Source of the DNA: Gammaproteobacteria bacterium
GTDB taxonomy: Bacteria > Pseudomonadota > Gammaproteobacteria > Pseudomonadales > Pseudomonadaceae
DNA: 8,218 nucleotides
Assembly: GCA_012735335.1 (NCBI GenBank)
Contig: JAAYHO010000458.1
Location: 1-8,218, forward strand
Reading direction: 5' to 3'
Part shown: piece by piece, positions 1-6,543 of the stretch
How the letters are laid out: each line of letters opens with the position of its first letter
Numbering within the stretch: the stretch's first letter is position 1
Notes under the pieces: model-generated
Database searches by the model: none
What the model was told of the DNA's origin: nothing
The model's input: the letters and a program-made list of their open reading frames with translations, nothing else
Made by a program: the position numbers and the translations under genes

Positions 1-193
1 GGCGGGCGCGCTCCAGGGTCTCGTCAGCCAGTGGTGTGCCGTACTTGTCGTAGGCAGCACCACCCAGCTCGTCGTAACTCAGCTCGCACTGCAGGCTGAA
101 TTTGGCATCCGCCGCCTGCAGCACCTTGACCGCTTCGGCGACGATTTCCGGACCGATCCCATCGCCCGGCAGAACCAGAATCTTCTTGCTCAT
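1..193 (-). CDS. leuB: 3-isopropylmalate dehydrogenase, N-terminal part (runs off the left edge)
   Basis: The first 64 residues are visible; the rest lies beyond base 1. LeuB oxidises and decarboxylates (2R,3S)-3-isopropylmalate with NAD+ to 2-oxoisocaproate, the last leucine-specific step before transamination, in the cytoplasm. The start [17 protein letters not shown] is the hallmark of the isocitrate/isopropylmalate dehydrogenase family, whose N-terminal strand and GDGIGPE loop are highly conserved. The later segment [16 protein letters not shown] also fits the bacterial LeuB pattern. The ATG at 193-191 is preceded by an AGGGAAAG-like ribosome site and lies 12 bp after the leuD stop, so it should be the third gene of the leuCDB operon. 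Tartrate or isocitrate dehydrogenases share the GDGIGPE start, but the leuCD context settles the call. Confidence 0.96.
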   Translation of the reverse strand, partial: MSKKILVLPGDGIGPEIVAEAVKVLQAADAKFSLQCELSYDELGGAAYDKYGTPLADETLERAR

Positions 194-205
194 CTCTTTC
201 CCTTA

Positions 206-853
206 CTATTTGATTGCGCCGAACAGCCAGGGCTGGGCCTGACGATGTTTTTCTTCAAAAGCACGAATGGCATCCGCATCCTGCAGGGTCAGGCCGATAT
301 CATCCAGGCCGTTGAGCAGGCAGTGCTTGCGGAACGCATCAATCTCGAAGCTGTAGCTCTTGCCGTCGGGGCGGGGAACTGTCTGCTGCTGCAGGTCGAC
401 GGTCAGTTGATAACCTTCCTGAACTTCTACCTGCTGGAACAGTTCGTCAATCTCTTCTTCTTTCAGAACAATGGGTAACAGACCATTCTTGAAACTGTTG
501 TTGAAGAAGATATCCGCAAAGCTCGGCGCCAGCACGGCACGGAAGCCGTATTCATCCAGCGCCCAGGGCGCGTGCTCGCGGCTGGAGCCACAACCGAAGT
601 TCTCCCGGGCCAGCAGCACACTGGCACCCTGATAACGGGGCTGGTTGAGCACGAAATCCGGATTCAGCGGACGAACGCTGTTGTCCTGCCCCGGATAGCC
701 TTCATCCAGATAGCGCCACTCATCGAACAGGTTGGCACCAAAGCCAGTGCGCTTGATCGACTTGAGAAACTGCTTGGGAATGATCTGGTCGGTATCCACG
801 TTGGCCCGATCCAGCGGCGCTACCAGGCCGGCGTGCGTAGTAAAGGCCTTCAT
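206..853 (-). CDS. leuD: 3-isopropylmalate dehydratase, small subunit
   Basis: This 215-residue protein has the usual length of bacterial LeuD. It pairs with LeuC to form isopropylmalate isomerase, which interconverts 2- and 3-isopropylmalate in leucine synthesis. The start [20 protein letters not shown] and the following [11 protein letters not shown] are typical. The swivelling aconitase-C domain carries the signature GCGSSREH at residues 87-94, a substrate-binding loop conserved in the family. The ATG at 853-851 overlaps the leuC stop in an ATGA arrangement, and a strong AGGAGG (861-866) sits 7 bases upstream, inside the end of leuC. This implies coupled, near-equal production of the two subunits. 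leuB follows after only 12 bp. Nothing is broken or missing. Confidence 0.98.
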   Translation of the reverse strand: MKAFTTHAGLVAPLDRANVDTDQIIPKQFLKSIKRTGFGANLFDEWRYLDEGYPGQDNSVRPLNPDFVLNQPRYQGASVLLARENFGCGSSREHAPWALDEYGFRAVLAPSFADIFFNNSFKNGLLPIVLKEEEIDELFQQVEVQEGYQLTVDLQQQTVPRPDGKSYSFEIDAFRKHCLLNGLDDIGLTLQDADAIRAFEEKHRQAQPWLFGAIK

Positions 854-2283
854 GCGGTCGCCTCCTCTTTGAGCATTTCACGTACATCAACAAAATGGCC
901 GGCAATCGCCGCTGCCGCCGCCATGGCCGGACTGACCAGGTGGGTACGGCCGCCATTGCCCTGACGTCCTTCGAAGTTGCGGTTGGAAGTCGAGGCGCAA
1001 TGTTCGCCCGGCTGCAGGCGATCCGGGTTCATCGCCAGACACATGGAACAGCCCGGATCACGCCATTCGAAACCGGCAGCCTCGAAGATCCGATCCAGCC
1101 CTTCGCGCTCGGCCTGCTCCTTGACCAGACCGGAGCCCGGCACCACCATCGCCTGCTTGATATTGGCCGCCACCTTGCGACCCTTGGCCACCGCCGCAGC
1201 AGCGCGCAGATCCTCGATCCGCGAGTTGGTGCAGGAACCGATGAAGACCCGGTCCAGAGCAATCGAGGTGATCGGCTGGTTGGCCTGCAGGCCCATGTAC
1301 TGCAGCGCCCGCTGATAGCCACTGCGCTTGACCGGATCGTCCTGCTGTTCCGGGTCTGGCACGCTGTCATCCACCGCCACGACCATCTCCGGCGAGGTAC
1401 CCCAGGATACCTGCGGGCGGATCTGCGCGGCGTCCAGCTCGACCACCGTATCGAACTGCGCATCGGCATCGGAAACCAGATCCTGCCAGGTCGCAACCGC
1501 CTGGTCCCAGTCCGCACCCTTGGGTGCATAGGGGCGATCCTTGACGTAGGCAACGGTCTTCTCGTCGCAGGCCACCAGACCCACCCGGGCACCGGCCTCG
1601 ATGGCCATGTTGCAGACGGTCATGCGGCCTTCCATGGACAGGCCACGGATCGCCGATCCGGCAAACTCGATGGCATGGCCGTTACCACCAGCGGTACCTA
1701 TCTTGCCGATCACCGCCAGCACTATGTCCTTGGCAGTCACGCCAAAGCCGAGTTCACCCTCGACCTTGACCAGCATGTTCTTCATCTTCTTCGCCACCAG
1801 GCACTGAGTAGCCAGCACATGCTCCACCTCGGAGGTGCCGATACCATGGGCCAGCGCGCCGAAGGCGCCGTGGGTGGCGGTGTGCGAGTCACCACAGACA
1901 ATGGTCATGCCCGGCAGAGTCGCGCCCTGCTCCGGCCCGACCACGTGGACAATGCCCTGACGGCGGTCGGTCATCTTGAATTCGAGGATGCCGAAATCGT
2001 CACAGTTCTCGTCCAGCGTCACCACCTGCAGCTTGGACACCTCATCCTCGATACCCGCCACGCCAGCGGCGCGGTTGTCGGTGGGCACGTTATGGTCGGG
2101 GGTGGCCAGGTTGGCATCGATGCGCCAGGGCTTGCGCCCGGCCAGACGCAGTCCCTCGAAGGCCTGCGGCGAGGTCACTTCATGCAACAGATGGCGGTCG
2201 ATATACAACAGGGCCGAACCATCGTCCCGCTGTTTAACGAGATGGCTATCCCAGAGCTTATCGTAGAGCGTCTTGGCGGACAT
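850..2283 (-). CDS. leuC: 3-isopropylmalate dehydratase, large subunit
   Basis: This 477-residue aconitase-family protein is the catalytic large subunit of isopropylmalate isomerase. The [4Fe-4S] ligands are visible as Cys351 in [13 protein letters not shown] and Cys412 and Cys415 in [12 protein letters not shown]. The N-terminal [16 protein letters not shown] and the motif [26 protein letters not shown] (given here by its ends: GDSHTATHG at 131-139, SEVEH at 151-155) are classic LeuC. I place the start at 2283 rather than at an in-frame ATG 16 codons upstream: 2283 has an AGGAGA site 6-7 bases before it and matches the family N-terminus. The upstream ATG has no ribosome site and overlaps the predicted -10 box. 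First gene of leuCDB, probably controlled by the divergent LysR regulator. Confidence 0.98.
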   Translation of the reverse strand: MSAKTLYDKLWDSHLVKQRDDGSALLYIDRHLLHEVTSPQAFEGLRLAGRKPWRIDANLATPDHNVPTDNRAAGVAGIEDEVSKLQVVTLDENCDDFGILEFKMTDRRQGIVHVVGPEQGATLPGMTIVCGDSHTATHGAFGALAHGIGTSEVEHVLATQCLVAKKMKNMLVKVEGELGFGVTAKDIVLAVIGKIGTAGGNGHAIEFAGSAIRGLSMEGRMTVCNMAIEAGARVGLVACDEKTVAYVKDRPYAPKGADWDQAVATWQDLVSDADAQFDTVVELDAAQIRPQVSWGTSPEMVVAVDDSVPDPEQQDDPVKRSGYQRALQYMGLQANQPITSIALDRVFIGSCTNSRIEDLRAAAAVAKGRKVAANIKQAMVVPGSGLVKEQAEREGLDRIFEAAGFEWRDPGCSMCLAMNPDRLQPGEHCASTSNRNFEGRQGNGGRTHLVSPAMAAAAAIAGHFVDVREMLKEEATA

Positions 2284-2304
2284 GCTGTTCTCCTGAATCA
2301 GGCT

Positions 2305-2332
2305 TATGCATTGACTAATCACGGATTGCATA
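2305..2332. promoter_or_regulatory. Inverted repeat TATGCA-N16-TGCATA in the leuC leader/promoter
   Basis: Perfect 6-bp arms lie at 2305-2310 and 2327-2332, and the next two positions inward match at one of two. The dyad covers the 3' edge of the predicted leuC -10 and the start region. It could be a second binding site for the adjacent LysR protein or a chance match; 6-bp arms with this gap are weak evidence on their own. Confidence 0.3.
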
Positions 2333-2358
2333 CTAGAAGTTGCTCAGCAATAAAACAA
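2330..2358 (-). promoter_or_regulatory. Predicted sigma-70 promoter of leuCDB
   Basis: Read on the minus strand, TTGTTT (2358-2353) and TAGTAT (2335-2330) are separated by exactly 17 bases, giving a start near 2323 and a leader of about 40 bases before leuC. The spacer contains the perfect palindrome at 2340-2350. A competing minus-strand -10, TATAAT (2368-2363), has no convincing -35 partner and could be an activator-dependent promoter instead. I see no leucine-rich leader peptide or attenuator hairpin in the leader. Boxes were found by eye only. Confidence 0.5.
2340..2350. promoter_or_regulatory. Perfect 11-bp palindrome TTGCTCAGCAA, candidate LysR operator
   Basis: Two 5-bp arms flank a single central base. 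It lies in the leuC/lysR spacer, between the predicted -35 and -10 of leuC and over the likely -35 (TTGCTC) of the divergent lysR gene. LysR-type regulators bind short dyads in such shared spacers, so this is the best operator candidate here. One protein bound at this position could control both directions. Assignment is inferred from symmetry and position. Confidence 0.45.
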
Positions 2359-2370
2359 ATTCATTATATT
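2340..2370 (+). promoter_or_regulatory. Possible promoter of the lysR-type gene
   Basis: TTGCTC (2340-2345) is followed either by CATTAT (2362-2367) after 16 bases or by TATATT (2365-2370) after 19 bases. Transcription would begin near 2374-2377, about 25 bases before the ATG. The -35 overlaps the 11-bp palindrome, as expected for an autoregulated LysR gene. The match to consensus is moderate. Confidence 0.35.
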
Positions 2371-2400
2371 CATGCCTTGGATAACCATCAGGAATGACGT

Positions 2401-3282
2401 ATGGATACAGCCAACCTCGAGGCCTTTCTGGCGGTAACCCATAGCCGCTCCTTCTCCCGGGCGGCGGAGCAGCTGCACCTGACCCAGCCGGCCATCAGCA
2501 AGCGCATCGCCAGTCTGGAGCAGCAACTGGATGTGCGCCTGTTCGACCGCATCGGCAAGCATGTGAATCTGACCGAAGCCGGACGTGCGCTCAAGCCCCG
2601 GGCCGAACTCATCCTCAACACGCTGAACGATACCCGCCGCGCGCTGGGCAACCTGTCAGCAACCATTCAGGGGCGTCTGTCGCTGGCCACCAGTCACCAT
2701 ATCGGCCTGCATCGGCTGCCGCCGGTTTTGCGGCGCTTCACCAAGGCCTACCCCGGCGTAGTGCTGGATATCCAGTTTCTCGACTCGGAAGTCGCCTATG
2801 ACAAGGTCCTGCAGGGCGAGATCGAACTGGCTGTGATCACCCTGGCCCCCGAGGTCGAAGCGCCGATCGTGGCCACGGATATCTGGCTCGACCCGCTGGA
2901 GTTTGTCGTCGCCGCCGATCACCCCCTGGCCAACAGCAGGAATCTGCAACTGAAAGAGCTGGCCCCTCATGCAGCAGTGTTCTCCGGCCCCAACACCTTT
3001 ACCCGGCTGGTGGTCAATCAGCTGTTCGAGCAACACGGGCTGACGCCACAGATCAGCATGAGCACCAACTATATGGAAACCATCAAGATGCTGGTCTCCA
3101 TCGGACTGGCCTGGAGCGTACTGCCGCGCAGCATGCTCGACGCCCAGCTGCGCACGCTGCCGCTGCCCGGCATTCAGCTGCAACGCCGCCTGGGCTGTAT
3201 TCACCACAGCGGTCGCACCCTGTCCAACGCCGGTCAGGCGTTGATGCAGCTGCTGCACGAGGCAGCTGATCCGCAGACCTGA
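2401..3282 (+). CDS. LysR-type transcriptional regulator, probable regulator of leuCDB
   Basis: This 293-residue protein has the standard LysR layout. A winged helix-turn-helix occupies about residues 1-60, with the typical run FSRAAEQLHLTQPAISKRI (18-36) followed by LEQQLDVRLFDR. A linker helix (about 60-90) and a periplasmic-binding-like effector domain (about 90-290) follow. ATG 2401 has AGGAA at 2390-2394. The gene is divergent from leuC with a 117-bp spacer, the usual arrangement of a LysR regulator and its target. By that logic it may control leuCDB in response to a pathway intermediate such as 2-isopropylmalate, but the ligand cannot be read from sequence. It is not obviously LeuO or any other named member, so I give no symbol. 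No terminator is evident in the 80 bp after it. Confidence 0.93.
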   Translation: MDTANLEAFLAVTHSRSFSRAAEQLHLTQPAISKRIASLEQQLDVRLFDRIGKHVNLTEAGRALKPRAELILNTLNDTRRALGNLSATIQGRLSLATSHHIGLHRLPPVLRRFTKAYPGVVLDIQFLDSEVAYDKVLQGEIELAVITLAPEVEAPIVATDIWLDPLEFVVAADHPLANSRNLQLKELAPHAAVFSGPNTFTRLVVNQLFEQHGLTPQISMSTNYMETIKMLVSIGLAWSVLPRSMLDAQLRTLPLPGIQLQRRLGCIHHSGRTLSNAGQALMQLLHEAADPQT

Positions 3283-3362
3283 ACTTGCCCGCCGCAGCGT
3301 GGTCTCAGGAGCAACAGGTGGGCTCAACCCCACACTCATCAACAGTGCAAGCAGGAACGCGT

Positions 3363-3890
3363 ATGAACAAGTCAATGTTGTCAGGTATCGTCATTGGTGC
3401 TGTGGTTGCCACCGCAGGCGGCGCTATCGCCGGGTATAACGCCCTGTCCGACAAGACACCCACCCACGCCGACGTCGTCAACGTTGTGGAACTCAAGGAA
3501 AACGAACGCATTCCCCGCGAGGTCTGCCAGCAGGTGGCAGTCACCCGTCAGAAACCGGTGCAGGATCAGCATCAGGTACTCGGCAGCGTGGCCGGAGCAG
3601 TGATCGGCGGGGTACTGGGCAATCAGGTCGGTGGCGGCTCCGGCAAGAAGATCGCCACCGTAGCCGGAGCAGCCGCAGGCGGCTATGCGGGCAACAAGAC
3701 CCAGGAACGGATGCAGCAGAACAACACCTACACCACCACCGAACAGCGCTGTGAAACCGTATACGACAGCAAGGAAAAGGTTGTGGGTTACCAGGTTGAA
3801 TACCGCATCGGCGAGCGCACCGGCAGCGTCAGAATGGACCGCCACCCGGGCGAACGTATTCCGCTGCAGGATGGGGAATTGGTGCTCTGA
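3363..3890 (+). CDS. Glycine-zipper (2TM domain-like) envelope protein of unknown function
   Basis: This 175-residue protein begins with a short basic segment and a hydrophobic stretch at about residues 5-28 (MLSGIVIGAVVATAGGAIAG). It serves as a signal peptide, possibly cut after AIA at 21-23, or as a membrane anchor. Residues 72-110 are small-residue rich with repeated GxxxG-like spacing (GSVAGAVIGGVLGNQVGGG, then AGAAAGGYAGNK), the glycine-zipper pattern of the Rick_17kDa/SlyB-type outer-membrane proteins. There is no lipobox cysteine at the N-terminus, unlike SlyB. Cys55 and Cys130 flank the zipper and could form a periplasmic disulfide. The C-terminal 125-175 (TEQRCETVYDS...VGYQVEYRIG) resembles the soluble tail seen in such proteins. 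Start 3363 is chosen over a TTG at 3285 because AGGAA (3353-3357) precedes it and the signal follows at once. Exact role unknown; likely envelope integrity. Confidence 0.85.
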   Translation: MNKSMLSGIVIGAVVATAGGAIAGYNALSDKTPTHADVVNVVELKENERIPREVCQQVAVTRQKPVQDQHQVLGSVAGAVIGGVLGNQVGGGSGKKIATVAGAAAGGYAGNKTQERMQQNNTYTTTEQRCETVYDSKEKVVGYQVEYRIGERTGSVRMDRHPGERIPLQDGELVL

Positions 3891-3896
3891 TCCCCT

Positions 3897-3923
3897 GCGG
3901 GTACAGCCCGGCGCTGTACCCGC
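3897..3923. terminator. 11-bp perfect hairpin between convergent genes
   Basis: Arms GCGGGTACAGC (3897-3907) and GCTGTACCCGC (3913-3923) are perfectly complementary around a 5-base loop CCGGC. The hairpin begins 6 bases after the glycine-zipper gene stop and directly touches the finR stop codon (3924-3926). Its position between two convergent genes suggests a bidirectional terminator or an mRNA 3'-end stabiliser. Neither strand has a clear T tract after it, so intrinsic termination may be weak. Confidence 0.6.
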
Positions 3924-4841
3924 CTACCCCTCCAACGAATACTCCATCACCCCCAGCTCCGGCTGCTCCTCCTGACACAACTCCAGCCAGCGGCGCATGC
4001 CGGCGCTGATGAATTTGTTGCGGTGGCGGACGAAGTACAGGCCGCGCTTGAAGTCCCGGTGCGGTACCGGCAGCGGCACCAGGGTGCCCCGGCGGAAGGC
4101 GTCGCCCAGGGTGATGGCGGACAGGCAGCCGACGCCGAGTCCGGCCTCGACGGCGCGCTTGATGGCTTCGGTATGTTGCAGTTCGAGCTTGATGTTGAGC
4201 TGGGGCAGCAGTCCGTGCAGGGCCCATTCGAAGTTCTGCCGGGTGCCCGAGCCCTGCTCCCGCACTATCCATTCGGCCTGCACCAGATCCTCATCATGCA
4301 GCCAGGGTTTACCCGCCAGTTCGTGATCCGGGGCGCAGAACACCACCAGTTCGTCTTCCTTCCAGTAGAGCATCTTCAGATCCGGGTGCAGGTTCTCGCC
4401 CTCGACCATGCCCAGATCCAGTTCGAAGTTGGCCAGCTTGCGGACGATGGTCGAGGTATTGGCCACCTCCAGCTCGACCCGCGCCCCGGGCTGTTCCAGC
4501 ATGTAGCGGGTCATGATGCCGACAGCAATATAGTTGCCCACGCTCATGGTGGCGCCGACCCGCAGATGACCTATCTCTTCATGCCCGGCCAGCGCCGCTT
4601 CCAGTCCATTGGCCTGCTCCAGCAGGGCCTGGGCCTTGGGGCGGATACTGCGCCCCAGCTCGTTGAGCTGCAGACGCTTGCCCACCCGGTCGAACAGCTG
4701 CACGTCGAACTGCCCCTCCAGATCCCGCAGGGCGCTGCTGGCTGCCGACTGGGACATGGCCAGGCTGTCTGCGGCGCGGGTCAGGTTCTCGTGGTGGGCC
4801 GTGGCGAGGAAAACTTCCAGCTGACGGAGCGTATATTTCAT
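3924..4841 (-). CDS. finR: LysR-type regulator FinR, controls the divergent fpr
   Basis: This 305-residue LysR protein has a winged helix-turn-helix at residues 1-60 (LTRAADSLAMSQSAASSALR at 20-39, then LEGQFDVQLFDRVGKRLQL) and an effector-binding domain at about 90-295. It is back to back with fpr, the arrangement known in pseudomonads, where FinR activates fpr under superoxide or related redox stress. In P. putida it is also tied to sulfite/sulfur metabolism. The identification rests on this context and general likeness. The ATG at 4841-4839 follows GGAAAA with about 7 bases spacing. The ribosome site lies inside a 20-bp dyad, which suggests autorepression. The effector domain contains few cysteines, so redox sensing by thiol chemistry is not obvious. 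It converges with the glycine-zipper gene across a hairpin. Confidence 0.87.
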   Translation of the reverse strand: MKYTLRQLEVFLATAHHENLTRAADSLAMSQSAASSALRDLEGQFDVQLFDRVGKRLQLNELGRSIRPKAQALLEQANGLEAALAGHEEIGHLRVGATMSVGNYIAVGIMTRYMLEQPGARVELEVANTSTIVRKLANFELDLGMVEGENLHPDLKMLYWKEDELVVFCAPDHELAGKPWLHDEDLVQAEWIVREQGSGTRQNFEWALHGLLPQLNIKLELQHTEAIKRAVEAGLGVGCLSAITLGDAFRRGTLVPLPVPHRDFKRGLYFVRHRNKFISAGMRRWLELCQEEQPELGVMEYSLEG

Positions 4842-4860
4842 TATCGGTTTTTCCGGATAA
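4841..4860. promoter_or_regulatory. 20-bp imperfect dyad (TTATC-N10-GATAA), candidate FinR recognition site
   Basis: The arms TTATC (4841-4845) and GATAA (4856-4860) are perfectly inverted, and one further inner pair (4847/4854) also matches. The centre at 4850.5 is about 65 bp upstream of the predicted fpr start, the classical place for a LysR recognition site. The dyad also covers the finR ribosome site and touches its start codon. Binding is inferred, not known from this sequence. Confidence 0.5.
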
Positions 4861-4871
4861 GCAAATTAAAA

Positions 4872-4882
4872 TAAGTCACTTA
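4872..4882. promoter_or_regulatory. Perfect 11-bp palindrome TAAGTCACTTA, candidate FinR activation site
   Basis: Two 5-bp arms flank one central base. The centre (4877) is about 39 bp upstream of the predicted fpr start and overlaps the upstream edge of its -35 region, as expected for a LysR activation subsite. Directly next to it lies TTAACCGG (4880-4887), which resembles TTATCCGG on the other strand at 4860-4853 in the upstream dyad. Confidence 0.45.
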
Positions 4883-4909
4883 ACCGGTAGATTAGACCAG
4901 CGTTAGAAT
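4880..4909 (+). promoter_or_regulatory. Predicted fpr promoter
   Basis: TAGAAT (4904-4909) is a fair -10 box; the base before it is T. An 18-base spacer leads back to TTAACC (4880-4885), a poor -35 that fits a promoter depending on an activator. Transcription would begin near 4916, leaving a leader of about 38 bases. Confidence 0.5.
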
Positions 4910-4953
4910 AGCCGCAAATACAGACCATCCCCCTGGCGGAGAACTTGTCACCC

Positions 4954-5727
4954 ATGTCCAAATTCAGAACCGAAACTGTCCTCAGCGTACACCACTGGAC
5001 CGATACCCTGTTCAGCTTCAAGACCACCCGTGATCCGGGCCTGCGCTTCAAGAATGGCCACTTCATCATGATCGGTCTGGAAGTCGACAATCGTCCGCTG
5101 ATGCGCGCCTACAGTATCGCCAGTCCGAACTACGAGGACACCATGGAGTTCTACAGCATCAAGGTTCCGGATGGCCCGCTGACCTCGCGCCTGCAGCACA
5201 TCAAGCCGGGCGATAACATCATCGTCAGCGCCAAGCCCACCGGCACCCTGGTACTGGACAACGTGCTGTCCGGTCGCAACCTGTATCTGCTGAGCACCGG
5301 CACCGGTCTGGCACCCTTCATCAGCATCATCCAGGACCCGGAGACCTACGAGCGTTTCGACAAGGTGATCCTGACCCATGGCTGCCGCTGGGTGCGCGAG
5401 CTGGCCTATCAGGACCTGATCAACAAGGATCTGCCGAACAACGAATACTTCGGCGAGCAGGTGCAGGAACAGCTGATCTACTACCCCACCGTCACCCGCG
5501 AGCCCTACCACAACGAGGGTCGCCTGTCGGACCTGATGACCAGCGGCAAGCTGTTCGAGGACATCGGCCTGCCCAAGCCGAACCTGGAAGACGACCGCTT
5601 CATGCTGTGCGGCAGCCCGGCGATGCTCAAGGATCTGACCGCGATCCTCGACGGCTGGGGCTTCGAGGAATCCCGTCAGGGCATCCAGGGCCACTACGCC
5701 ATCGAGCGTGCCTTCGTCGAGAAGTAA
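4954..5727 (+). CDS. fpr: Ferredoxin-NADP+ reductase (bacterial, FAD-dependent)
   Basis: This 257-residue flavoprotein moves electrons between NADPH and ferredoxin or flavodoxin in the cytoplasm, supporting iron-sulfur, haem and oxidative-stress metabolism. The FAD domain (about 1-100) shows the binding motif RAYS (51-54) and KVPDGPLTSRL (70-80). The NADP domain (about 105-257) shows STGTGLAP (114-121) and CGSPAM (219-224). The C-terminus ERAFVEK is that of the Azotobacter/Pseudomonas Fpr subclass. ATG 4954 gives MSKFRTETVLSVHHW, which aligns with family starts. A TTG at 4945 is in frame, but only 3 bases from the GGAG at 4938-4941. The ATG is 12 bases from that site, slightly long. Divergent finR is the expected activator, and a strong terminator follows. 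Confidence 0.96.
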   Translation: MSKFRTETVLSVHHWTDTLFSFKTTRDPGLRFKNGHFIMIGLEVDNRPLMRAYSIASPNYEDTMEFYSIKVPDGPLTSRLQHIKPGDNIIVSAKPTGTLVLDNVLSGRNLYLLSTGTGLAPFISIIQDPETYERFDKVILTHGCRWVRELAYQDLINKDLPNNEYFGEQVQEQLIYYPTVTREPYHNEGRLSDLMTSGKLFEDIGLPKPNLEDDRFMLCGSPAMLKDLTAILDGWGFEESRQGIQGHYAIERAFVEK

Positions 5728-5747
5728 GCGGCGAAGCTGGCAATACC

Positions 5748-5783
5748 ACGGGCCGACAGCGATGTCGGCCCGTTTCGTTTATT
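5748..5783 (+). terminator. Rho-independent terminator of fpr
   Basis: ACGGGCCGACA (5748-5758) and TGTCGGCCCGT (5763-5773) form a perfect 11-bp G+C-rich stem closed by the tetraloop GCGA (a GNRA type). The T-rich run TTCGTTTATT follows. It starts 20 bases after the fpr stop. The T tract overlaps the stop codon of the convergent dehydrogenase gene (5779-5781). On the minus strand no T run follows, so it serves mainly fpr. Confidence 0.9.
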
Positions 5784-6543
5784 CCCGGTAAATCATCTGC
5801 CGACTCATGCCGCCATCGGCGACCATATTCTGCCCGGTGATGAAGCTCGCCGCCGGACTCAGCAGGAAGGCCACCAGCTCGCCGATATCCTCCGGCTGCC
5901 CTACCCGCCCGACCGCATGCTGCTCATGATCGATCAGCCGTAACGGATCACTGCGCTGCAGCGCCTGGTCACGGGTATCTATCCAGCCCGGACTCACCGC
6001 ATTGACCCGGATCTCCGGCCCCAGGCTGACCGCCATGGCGTGAGTCAGTGCCACCAGACCGCCCTTGCTGGCGGCATAGGCTTCGGTATTGACCTCCGAT
6101 TGCAGCGCCCGGGTCGAGGCGATATTAACGATGGCACCGCCACTCTCGCGCAGCAGCGGGATACAGACCCGGGACACCAGAAAGGCGCCGGTGAGATTGA
6201 CGCTCAGCAGGCGGTTCCAGCTGTCCAGTGACAGTTGCTCCAACGGCCCGCTGTCCGGATCGGCCAGACCGGCATTATTGACCAGAGCATCGAGGCGACC
6301 GAAATCCTCCTCGATCTGCTCCAGCGCTGCCTGCACACTGGCCTCATCCGCCACATCCAGTGCAACAAACTCGACGCTGCCCAGTCTGGCCAGCTCTTCG
6401 GCGGTCTGCGCCCCTTCGGCGGTGTCGACATCACCCAGCACCAGGGTCCAGCCGGCGCGCAACAGGCTGGCAGCAACACCCTTGCCAATCCCCCTGGCCG
6501 CGCCGGTCACCAGCGCTACCCGCCCCTCGGTCTGTGGCGTCAT
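5779..6543 (-). CDS. SDR-family NAD(P)-dependent oxidoreductase
   Basis: This 254-residue protein is a complete classical short-chain dehydrogenase with a Rossmann fold. Visible motifs are the cofactor loop TGAARGIG (13-20), acidic Asp38 after the second strand (LVLGDVD, hinting at NAD+ rather than NADP+), LDV with Asp63, NNAG (89-92), Asn116, catalytic Ser143 (NIAS), and Tyr156-x3-Lys160 (YAASK). The C-terminal GQNMVADGGMSRQMIYRE is typical of the family. The substrate cannot be told from sequence. I choose ATG 6543-6541 because it gives the normal N-terminus just before the first strand; an in-frame ATG at 6615 would add 24 non-family residues inside the upstream gene. Start and upstream stop overlap as ATGA, and no strong ribosome site precedes it, so translation is probably coupled. 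Confidence 0.93.
   Translation of the reverse strand: MTPQTEGRVALVTGAARGIGKGVAASLLRAGWTLVLGDVDTAEGAQTAEELARLGSVEFVALDVADEASVQAALEQIEEDFGRLDALVNNAGLADPDSGPLEQLSLDSWNRLLSVNLTGAFLVSRVCIPLLRESGGAIVNIASTRALQSEVNTEAYAASKGGLVALTHAMAVSLGPEIRVNAVSPGWIDTRDQALQRSDPLRLIDHEQHAVGRVGQPEDIGELVAFLLSPAASFITGQNMVADGGMSRQMIYRE

Noticed and set aside
2284..2331. 16-residue N-terminal extension of leuC, or a short leader peptide, from the ATG at 2331
   Set aside because: It has no ribosome site, overlaps the predicted -10 box, is not rich in leucine codons and is not part of the family N-terminus. ATG 2283 has a strong AGGAGA site.
895..2397. 500-codon open frame on the plus strand opposite leuC
   Set aside because: It is a shadow of the G+C-rich leuC coding sequence. 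The translation is low-complexity, rich in His, Arg and Gly, resembles no family I know and has no ribosome site, while leuC on the other strand is unmistakable.
3285..3362. 26-residue N-terminal extension of the glycine-zipper protein from a TTG
   Set aside because: The TTG starts 2 bases after the lysR stop and has no ribosome site. The ATG at 3363 has AGGAA and leads straight into the signal segment.
4023..4874. 283-codon open frame on the plus strand opposite finR
   Set aside because: It is antisense to a clear LysR protein and its translation has no recognisable domain or start signal.
4948..5694. 248-codon open frame on the minus strand opposite fpr
   Set aside because: It is antisense to fpr, which has all its flavin and NADP motifs; the reverse translation is only rich in Gln, Val and Ala.
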